A DNA stretch of 48,052 bases from Acidobacteriota bacterium (GTDB taxonomy: Bacteria; Acidobacteriota; Vicinamibacteria; Vicinamibacterales; UBA2999), in NCBI GenBank assembly GCA_027622905.1, contig JAQBVV010000007.1, positions 1-48,052 on the forward strand. The letters run 5' to 3'. Each line of letters starts with the position of its first letter. The first letter of the stretch is position 1. The position numbers were made by a program, and so were the translations under genes. Below are positions 42,326 to 48,052 of this stretch, one piece after another. The notes beneath the pieces were generated by a model that ran no database searches, was not told the origin of the DNA, and worked only from the letters and a program-made list of their open reading frames with translations.

Positions 42326-43693
42326 TTGTTCATTGATTTCCTGAGTGGCATCTTCCAGGAGTTTCGCGATCAGCCATGGATGATCTGGAAGAACAGCGAG
42401 CACACGTATGGCTCTCTCGGGCAACAGATCCTCACCTGGGGCCGGACGCTGGACGCTCAGGCGGTGGGGCCGGGGGACGTCGTCGCCCTCACCGGCGATT
42501 TCTCGCCCGGCTCGGTGGCCGCGTTTCTGGCCCTGGTCGAGCGACGGTGTGTCATCGTGCCTTTGACCGAGGCGGTCGCCAAGAAGCGCGATGAGTTCTT
42601 GAGCGTGGCGCAGGCGAACGTGTCGATCGCCTTCACCGGCGGCGATGCCCACGAGGTGGCGCGTCTCCCCGCAACACCGGATCATACGCTGTACGCCGAC
42701 CTCCGCGGTCGCGATCACCCGGGCCTGGTACTCTTTTCGTCTGGTTCGAGCGGCAAGAGCAAGGCGGCGGTACATGATCTCGTCCCGATGCTGGAGAAGT
42801 TCAAGCTCCGGAAACGCCGCATGCGCACGATCGCGTTTCTGTTGTTCGATCACATCGGCGGCGTCAACACGATGTTCTACACCCTCTCCAACGGCGGCAC
42901 GCTGGTCGTCGTGCCAGACCGTTCGCCCGACTCGGTCCTTGGTGCGATCGAGCGCCATGCCGTTGAACTGCTCCCCACGTCGCCGACCTTCATCAATCTC
43001 ATTCTCCTGAGTGAGGCGTATCGTCGTCACGACCTCTCCAGCCTGACCACCGTGACATACGGCACCGAGCCGATGCCGGACTCGACGCTGACGCGCTTCG
43101 CGGAGATCGCGCCCCACGTGAAGATGCAGCAGACCTATGGCCTCTCCGAGCTTGGCATCCTGCGCTCCAAGTCCCGGGACTCGCGTTCGACATGGGTCAA
43201 GATCGGCGGCGACGGCTTCCAGACACGGGTGGTGGACGGCATCCTGCAGATCCAGGCCGTCTCAGCCATGCTTGGCTACCTGAATGCGGAGAGCCCGTTT
43301 ACCGACGACGGCTGGTTCGACACGGGAGATCTGGTCACCGTGGATGGCGAGTACATGCAGATCCACGGCCGCCGCTCGGAATTGATCAACGTCGGGGGCG
43401 AAAAGGTCCATCCGGCTGAGGTGGAGAGTGTCATCGAAGGCTTGCCGTCGGTCGCCGAAGTCACCGTCTACGGCGAGAAGAATCCCATCGTCGGGCAGAT
43501 GGTGTGCGCCAGGGTAAGGAAGGCGGACGATACGCCCGACGGCGTTGTCCGCCGGGATATCAAGCAGCTCTGCGCACAACGGCTCGCGCGGTTCAAGGTT
43601 CCGGTGAGAATTACGTTTGCATCGGCACCCCAGCACAGCGCCAGATTCAAGAAACAGCGACATCATGGTGACGAGCCGCCGACGGTCTCGTAA
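42326..43693 (+). CDS. Acyl-AMP ligase (ANL superfamily adenylate-forming enzyme)
   Basis: 455 residues with TTG start directly after the SDR stop. AMP-binding motif LVLFSSGSSGKSKAAVHDL is near residue 133, then FDHIGGVNTMFY, the QTYGLSELG motif, GWFDTGDLV and the hinge/C-terminal block GRRSELINVGGEKVHPAEVE. The terminal Lys region reads SARFKKQR. It is shorter than typical acyl-CoA synthetases. It should activate a carboxylic acid as acyl-AMP and load it on the operon's ACP (inference from context). Its stop overlaps the next ATG by one base. Confidence 0.88.
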   Translation: MFIDFLSGIFQEFRDQPWMIWKNSEHTYGSLGQQILTWGRTLDAQAVGPGDVVALTGDFSPGSVAAFLALVERRCVIVPLTEAVAKKRDEFLSVAQANVSIAFTGGDAHEVARLPATPDHTLYADLRGRDHPGLVLFSSGSSGKSKAAVHDLVPMLEKFKLRKRRMRTIAFLLFDHIGGVNTMFYTLSNGGTLVVVPDRSPDSVLGAIERHAVELLPTSPTFINLILLSEAYRRHDLSSLTTVTYGTEPMPDSTLTRFAEIAPHVKMQQTYGLSELGILRSKSRDSRSTWVKIGGDGFQTRVVDGILQIQAVSAMLGYLNAESPFTDDGWFDTGDLVTVDGEYMQIHGRRSELINVGGEKVHPAEVESVIEGLPSVAEVTVYGEKNPIVGQMVCARVRKADDTPDGVVRRDIKQLCAQRLARFKVPVRITFASAPQHSARFKKQRHHGDEPPTVS

Positions 43694-44805
43694 TGCCAGA
43701 TCCGCGCATCGTCAGCTACACCCTCCAGCAACTGATCGACGACCCGGACGCGCTTGCGGCCTACGACGACCCCGGGGGGTACCTCGGTGAGTCCGGCCCT
43801 CGCTGGCTCGAGTTCCTCCGCGGGAATCCTCGAGGGAGACCGGACGACCTCGCGATCGTGTTGACCATCGTTGGCAATCGCGTCGTCGGCAGCCTGCGAT
43901 CGATTCCCGTCGAGTTGCGCATCGACGGCCAGACGATCCGGAGCGCCGCGCTGCGTGCGTTCTTCCTGGACGCTGAATGGCGCGGTGGCGGCGCGGGCGG
44001 CCTGATGCTCCTTCGCGCGTTGAGTACCACGCGTTCAGCGATCGCGGCCGGAGGACCGAGACCGGAAACCGTCGCGCTGTACACCGGGGCGGGCTTCACG
44101 ACCCTCGGTCCGTTGTCGCGCCAGGTGTACTTCAACTCGACGCGGCCACTCATCGCGACGGCGTGCCGGGGTCTCCCGTTCGTACCACGGGTCTCGACGC
44201 TCCTTGATCCGATCGTCGGGCTCTACTATCGCGCACGTTCGCGCCCATCGGATCCGCGGATCCAATTCACGGCTGTCGAGCGGTTCGCCGAGGATCTGGA
44301 CCGGCTGCTTGCGGCGCGATCCGATGACCACATGGTGCGCGAGTCCAGCGACCTGAACTGGGTGCTGCAATACAGTCGAGGCGTGTCCGCCTACGAGATA
44401 CGGGATGGCGACGCCCTCGCCGGGTATTGCCTGATCCGGACCGAGGATCGGGCAGCGACGACGGTACCTCTCCGGTTACCTCCGATGCGCGTCACGTCTG
44501 TCCTGGATTTTCACGTCGCCGGTCCTGAGCCGAAGATGCTGGACCAGCTCGTGCTGCATGCGGTCGCGTGCTCGAAGGCCGACAGAGCCGAGGTGCTGGA
44601 GATTCAGACCAATCGACCGGATCTCCTGCGGTGCCTCAAGAACACGGGATTCGTCCGGGCGGGCGGCTACAAGGTACTCCTCAGGACACCCCCGAACGTG
44701 CCCGCTGATCCCGCCCGCTGGCGCATGGCCGAGGCGCAGGGTGACGTCCTGTTCTCCGCCCTGCATGTCACCCGACCGCCGGCGCCGGTCACCCCGGCAA
44801 TATGA
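43693..44805 (+). CDS. Two-domain GNAT-type acyltransferase
   Basis: 370 residues. The N-terminal half has a GNAT acyl-donor loop in FFLDAEWRGGGAGGLMLLRAL (from about residue 90), followed by LYTGAGFTTLGPLSRQ. The C-terminal half repeats the general fold (AYEIRDGDALAGYCLIR, VLEIQTNRPDLLRCLKNTGF) with a poor donor loop. It may move the acyl group from ACP to an amine. Both flanking genes overlap it by one and four bases, placing it firmly in the operon. Family name not recognised beyond GNAT-like. Confidence 0.7.
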   Translation: MPDPRIVSYTLQQLIDDPDALAAYDDPGGYLGESGPRWLEFLRGNPRGRPDDLAIVLTIVGNRVVGSLRSIPVELRIDGQTIRSAALRAFFLDAEWRGGGAGGLMLLRALSTTRSAIAAGGPRPETVALYTGAGFTTLGPLSRQVYFNSTRPLIATACRGLPFVPRVSTLLDPIVGLYYRARSRPSDPRIQFTAVERFAEDLDRLLAARSDDHMVRESSDLNWVLQYSRGVSAYEIRDGDALAGYCLIRTEDRAATTVPLRLPPMRVTSVLDFHVAGPEPKMLDQLVLHAVACSKADRAEVLEIQTNRPDLLRCLKNTGFVRAGGYKVLLRTPPNVPADPARWRMAEAQGDVLFSALHVTRPPAPVTPAI

Positions 44806-45518
44806 CGACGCTGCGCGCGCCACTCGAGGTGATCGTCAACGCCGATGACCTCGGCCTATCGAAACATGTCAACGCGGAGATATTCCGGTTGATCGACGCG
44901 GGTCGCGTCACCTCGGCGACGCTGATCGCCAACGGGCCCGCGATCGAAGAGGCGAGCCGGCGGACGCGCGACGTCCCCGGCGTATCGTTCGGGGCACACC
45001 TCAACCTCACCGAGTTCGCGCCGCTCACGGGCCCTCGGGGGCTCGGTCCGCTCGTGGACGCGGACGGGGGCTTCCTGGGAAACATTCGACGCGTGAAGAT
45101 ACGTGCCGCGCTCAGGCAGGCCATCCGGGCCGAGTGGAACGCGCAGATCGGCCGGCTCAGAGCGCTTGGCATCGACGTCAGCCACATCGACTCACATCAT
45201 CACGTCCACACGATTCCAGGCTTGTTCAGCACACTCAAGGCCGTTCAACGGGACTCTGGCATTCGCAGAGTCCGCATCAGCAAGAACGTCTTCGCCCGTC
45301 GCGAGCGTCCGGCGATGGGGCTGATCGCCAGGAAGGCGATCTGGAATGCAGCTCTGCGCAACTACGTCAGGACGAAGACGACCGACGCATTCACAGACCT
45401 GGCGACCATGATCGGCGGAACGCCAGGTGAGCGCCCGCCTGGCCGAACGCTTGAGCTGATGGTCCACCCGGGCAGCCCGGTCTTCGCGCCAGAAACCGCC
45501 GCCCTGGAAGGTGAGTAG
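44802..45518 (+). CDS. YdjC/ChbG-type carbohydrate deacetylase, truncated by an amber codon
   Basis: 238 residues to the TAG at 45516. The catalytic pattern of the ChbG/HpnK family is visible: VIVNADDLGLSKHVNAEIF, GAHLNLTE, HIDSHHHVHTIPGL (metal His cluster) and LELMVHPGSP. These enzymes remove N-acetyl groups from amino sugars or their oligomers or lipid-linked forms. Beyond TAG the same frame continues WRRFDYPISARSYLDI to TGA at 45567, which resembles the family's normal C-terminal strand. Thus a nonsense change or sequence error is likely; the core domain is complete. Confidence 0.82.
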   Translation: MTTLRAPLEVIVNADDLGLSKHVNAEIFRLIDAGRVTSATLIANGPAIEEASRRTRDVPGVSFGAHLNLTEFAPLTGPRGLGPLVDADGGFLGNIRRVKIRAALRQAIRAEWNAQIGRLRALGIDVSHIDSHHHVHTIPGLFSTLKAVQRDSGIRRVRISKNVFARRERPAMGLIARKAIWNAALRNYVRTKTTDAFTDLATMIGGTPGERPPGRTLELMVHPGSPVFAPETAALEGE

Positions 45519-45596
45519 TGGCGCCGCTTCGACTACCCCATCAGCGCGCGCAGCTACCTGGACATCTGACTTGAGGGTACGCCGAAGCGGGGACGG

Positions 45597-47132
45597 TCAG
45601 GCCGCCGGCTGCTCGCCCGCTCGCGTGGTGCCAGGCACCATGAGATCTGGCAGCGGTGGCGCCGCAAACATCTTCTGCAACAGCGAGAAGCCGAGCCCTC
45701 CCCACTTGGTCGCGCGAGACGCGCGGGCGCTGTCGGTCGACAAGCCTGTATTCCCGAACGCCTGGAGCATGACCTTGGACGCGACCACGAAGGCAATACG
45801 GCTCTTGTAGCTCTTGAGAATGTCAGACCGCCTCCAGGCGGCTCCCAGGCTGTAGAAATCGTTCCACACCTGCTGCGTGCCCTGGCGGATCTGCTCACCA
45901 GACATGACCGGGTGCGGGGTGAGCAGCTTCGGCCGCTTTCCCTGTGGAATCAGCCAGTGGCGCGACACCGGAATGCCATCCACCGTCGCCATGTTCTCAC
46001 CCTGCTCCCGCTCCCACTTCTCGAAATCCAGCGTGCCCGGGAACGGCGTCAACGTCACGAACTGCGCGAAGGCGATATCGGCTCGCTTGGCCAGCGAGGC
46101 TGTTGCCTCGAATGTGTGCGGACGGTCACTGGGGAGACCGAAGATAAACGAGCCGAGGATGTAGATCCCGTGCTTGCGGAACGTCTGCAAACGCTCCACC
46201 AGATCCTCGCCCGCCAGGTTGAAGTCCTTGTAGACGTCCTTCAAGCCTTCCGGGGTGACGGCCTCGACCCCGACCAGCGCACCTCGAATGCGCGCCGCCC
46301 GCATCGCGTCGAGAAATTCCGGATCCTCGGCGGATTCCATCGTGATCTGCGTAAAGAAGTTCAGGTCGCTCGGCAGCTCCGCCATCAGCGCCATCAGCTC
46401 GAAGCGCTCGTCCCGGAGCGCCTTCAGCTCGTTGTACCTGGTCTTGTCCGCACGGCGGGACGCCATCCTGAGATCCTCGAGCGTCACCGGGTAGAAGTTG
46501 TCGTCCGCCAGCGCGATGAAACGGAAGCCCATCCGCCGCAGCTCGACGATCTCTTCGATGACCGGGTGCACGTCGCGCTGACGCGGCTCCTGCCCATCGG
46601 TGCGCCACACCGAACAGAACGAGCAATGCTTGGGACATCCGCGGACGGTCTGTACTGTCGCCCACGCATAGCTCTCACGCTTCATCAGGTCCCAGCGCGC
46701 TTTCCTGAACTTGCCGGCGTCGATTCGTCCGCCGTTGTAGATCGGCTGCGGTGCGCCACTGACGCAATCCTCGATCACCTGCGCCCAGACATCGTCACCG
46801 TCGCCCTTCACGACGGCGTGCGCGCCGCCCCGTTCGAGCGCCTCCTCCGGAAACAAGGTCGGATGGCTGCCGCCGTACACCACCCACGCTCCTCGTGCAC
46901 GGGCACGCTGACCGAGTTCGTAACCGACCAGCGCGTTGCCCGTGTGAAGGCCAATGCCAACGACGTCGCCCTTCTCCAGCCTGTTCGTGTCGAACGGCTC
47001 CAGCGACTCGTCGCTCAGGATCGGATCACCCCATTTCGCGGGCGTGGATGCCGCAAGCACGAACATCCAGCGCGGGGTGATGAAAGCGGTCCCGAATGAA
47101 AAGTGACTTGGATTGACGATGTGTACGCGCAC
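45597..47132 (-). CDS. B12-binding-domain radical SAM protein
   Basis: 511 residues with GTG start five bases after AGGGAG. Residues 1-140 resemble a cobalamin-binding domain (VGIGLHTGNALVGYELGQRA, WVVYGGSHPTLFPEEAL), although the usual DxHxxG is not exact. Cluster-binding CPKHCSFC sits in VRGCPKHCSFCSVW at about residue 165. Downstream blocks FIALADDNFYP, LVGVEAVTPEGLKDVYKDFN and GSFIFGLPSD match the class that acts on lipids, hopanoids and tetrapyrroles. The reaction is unknown; radical methylation or C-C bond work is plausible. It converges on the acyl operon. Confidence 0.85.
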   Translation of the reverse strand: MRVHIVNPSHFSFGTAFITPRWMFVLAASTPAKWGDPILSDESLEPFDTNRLEKGDVVGIGLHTGNALVGYELGQRARARGAWVVYGGSHPTLFPEEALERGGAHAVVKGDGDDVWAQVIEDCVSGAPQPIYNGGRIDAGKFRKARWDLMKRESYAWATVQTVRGCPKHCSFCSVWRTDGQEPRQRDVHPVIEEIVELRRMGFRFIALADDNFYPVTLEDLRMASRRADKTRYNELKALRDERFELMALMAELPSDLNFFTQITMESAEDPEFLDAMRAARIRGALVGVEAVTPEGLKDVYKDFNLAGEDLVERLQTFRKHGIYILGSFIFGLPSDRPHTFEATASLAKRADIAFAQFVTLTPFPGTLDFEKWEREQGENMATVDGIPVSRHWLIPQGKRPKLLTPHPVMSGEQIRQGTQQVWNDFYSLGAAWRRSDILKSYKSRIAFVVASKVMLQAFGNTGLSTDSARASRATKWGGLGFSLLQKMFAAPPLPDLMVPGTTRAGEQPAA

Positions 47133-47286
47133 GAAATCTCCCTATGACAGCCCTGACCGGCCAACGTCGCCGCCGTGAATATCGCGTACAGACGCGGCCC
47201 TTAAGAGTAGCGCACTCTCGTCGCGAACTTCGCCCTCCTGGCACAAAAAGCGCTCCAGGACCATCCGAGCCCCTGACAACAGCCTG

Positions 47287-48052
47287 TTAGGGTCTGGCAG
47301 CCGGGCTGCCGCACGGCTCCAGCACGGTTGGCCGGGCGCGCGCGCCCGCTGCGCTGTCAGCGAAGTCAAGGGCAAGGGCGGCACCGAGTTGGCGTGTGTC
47401 CTGGCTCCCGACGCTGGCTGGCGACCACGTCCGCGACACACGCAATTCCAGGTCGATTCGCTCGTCCGCCAGCTGCGGCTGCAGGACGATGTCAACCGGA
47501 GTGGAATCGACCAGGGCTCCCTCAAATAGCACCTGGCACGGCGTGGCTATACGGAGTGATACCGGTCGTTCAGACGCATCAGGGTGCTGAATCCATGCGC
47601 GGACTGTCAGGTATGCTCCGCGTCTGACGAGGCCCAGGCGGGCTTCTTCGCGCGTCCACCTGAAATCTTCACCATCGGGACGTGTCTCCTCCTGATAGAG
47701 GCCTACGACGTAGTCACGGTTGGCGCGGGAGGCGCGTTCGGCGACGTCAAGGCTTCCTCTCGCCAGCACGACATGGCCGCCAGCGTACGCCACGGCCAAG
47801 GCCGCAACCACCATCCAGGCACCTGACAGCGACCGGCCTTCCCGGGACCACAGGGAAGCGACGGGGTCCGACCCGGCACAACCGAGCATCGCCACCAGCA
47901 GAAAGAAGGCCATCAGCACCACAGGGTCCTGCGTCGGCATACCCACGAGTGACACCATCCCGAGACCCACGACAAGCCCGCGCACCGTCGCAACGTGAGG
48001 CCCAGGTGCCCGTCGCGTAGCGCGCAGCGCCAGCCATACGACCGCGATGGAC
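47287..48052 (-). CDS. Polytopic membrane protein, O-antigen ligase-like (5' end outside window)
   Basis: The frame is open to the right edge, so the start is missing. The visible part begins in a membrane region: SIAVVWLALRATRR, GLVVGLGMVSLVGMPTQDPVVLMAFFLLVAML, then a further helix (WMVVAALAVAYAGG), quoted here by short landmarks. After about residue 110 comes a soluble beta-rich tail. The helix-loop GMPTQDPVVLM followed by FFLLVAMLGC is like the end of Wzy/WaaL-type O-antigen ligase proteins. This suggests a polysaccharide locus continuing beyond the window; assignment is tentative. Confidence 0.5.
   Translation of the reverse strand, partial: SIAVVWLALRATRRAPGPHVATVRGLVVGLGMVSLVGMPTQDPVVLMAFFLLVAMLGCAGSDPVASLWSREGRSLSGAWMVVAALAVAYAGGHVVLARGSLDVAERASRANRDYVVGLYQEETRPDGEDFRWTREEARLGLVRRGAYLTVRAWIQHPDASERPVSLRIATPCQVLFEGALVDSTPVDIVLQPQLADERIDLELRVSRTWSPASVGSQDTRQLGAALALDFADSAAGARARPTVLEPCGSPAARP

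Noticed and set aside
47240-47262. AAAAAGCGCTCCAGG resembling the right end of the double-hairpin repeat
   Set aside because: Only a dozen bases match and no second arm is present; chance similarity cannot be excluded.
1-48052. CRISPR array, rRNA genes, transposase genes
   Set aside because: I looked for regularly spaced repeats, rRNA segments and transposase motifs and saw none.

Overview
The window is GC-rich, densely coded bacterial DNA. The gene content points to Acidobacteriota, most likely a Vicinamibacteria-type (subdivision 6) soil bacterium. The pointers are secreted DUF6152 and TolB-like propeller proteins, DUF6644-like membrane proteins, the futalosine menaquinone enzyme MqnE and an 11-subunit complex I operon. 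This placement is inference from gene families only; no 16S gene is present.

Layout. 1-5.5 kb: SGNH/GDSL lipoprotein (-), Na/Pi cotransporter (+), ATP-dependent PEP carboxykinase (-), small globin (-), then tRNA-Arg(ACG) (-) and the first copy of a 101-bp double-hairpin repeat. 6-8.1 kb: molybdenum-cofactor genes moaB and moeA with a thioredoxin-fold [2Fe-2S] ferredoxin. 8.2-21.0 kb: one long operon, korA-korB (2-oxoacid:ferredoxin oxidoreductase) running directly into nuoABCDHIJKLMN. NuoE, NuoF and NuoG (the NADH-oxidising module) are absent, so this complex I probably takes electrons from reduced ferredoxin or another carrier and passes them to menaquinone.

21.0-26.2 kb is an accessory patch: a decayed DUF433/DUF5615-type toxin-antitoxin relic, a metallo-beta-lactamase-fold hydrolase with an altered zinc motif, an intact higBA pair with a readable promoter/operator, a tail-to-tail pair of secreted paralogues of unknown function, and a Kelch protein. 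26.2-33.9 kb: a membrane PAS-GGDEF-EAL protein with a changed EAL motif, the second repeat copy, DUF6152 protein, a membrane-anchored propeller resembling the sensor half of a Ser/Thr kinase, three small membrane proteins and an SDR reductase. 33.9-37.1 kb (minus strand): superoxide dismutase, NadA and MqnE.

37.1-41.1 kb: a cobalamin riboswitch followed by a BtuD-BtuC-BtuF import operon plus a second BtuF-like protein without a signal peptide. 41.2-45.6 kb: a tightly coupled operon behind a good sigma70-like promoter: acyl carrier protein, ketoreductase-like SDR, acyl-AMP ligase, two-domain GNAT acyltransferase and YdjC/ChbG-type deacetylase. It looks like a pathway that loads an acyl group on a carrier and transfers it to a de-N-acetylated amino sugar. 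The deacetylase has an in-frame amber codon near its end. Convergent to it is a B12-binding radical SAM protein, and the right edge holds the C-terminal part of a polytopic membrane protein resembling O-antigen ligases, so this may be the border of a larger glycan locus.
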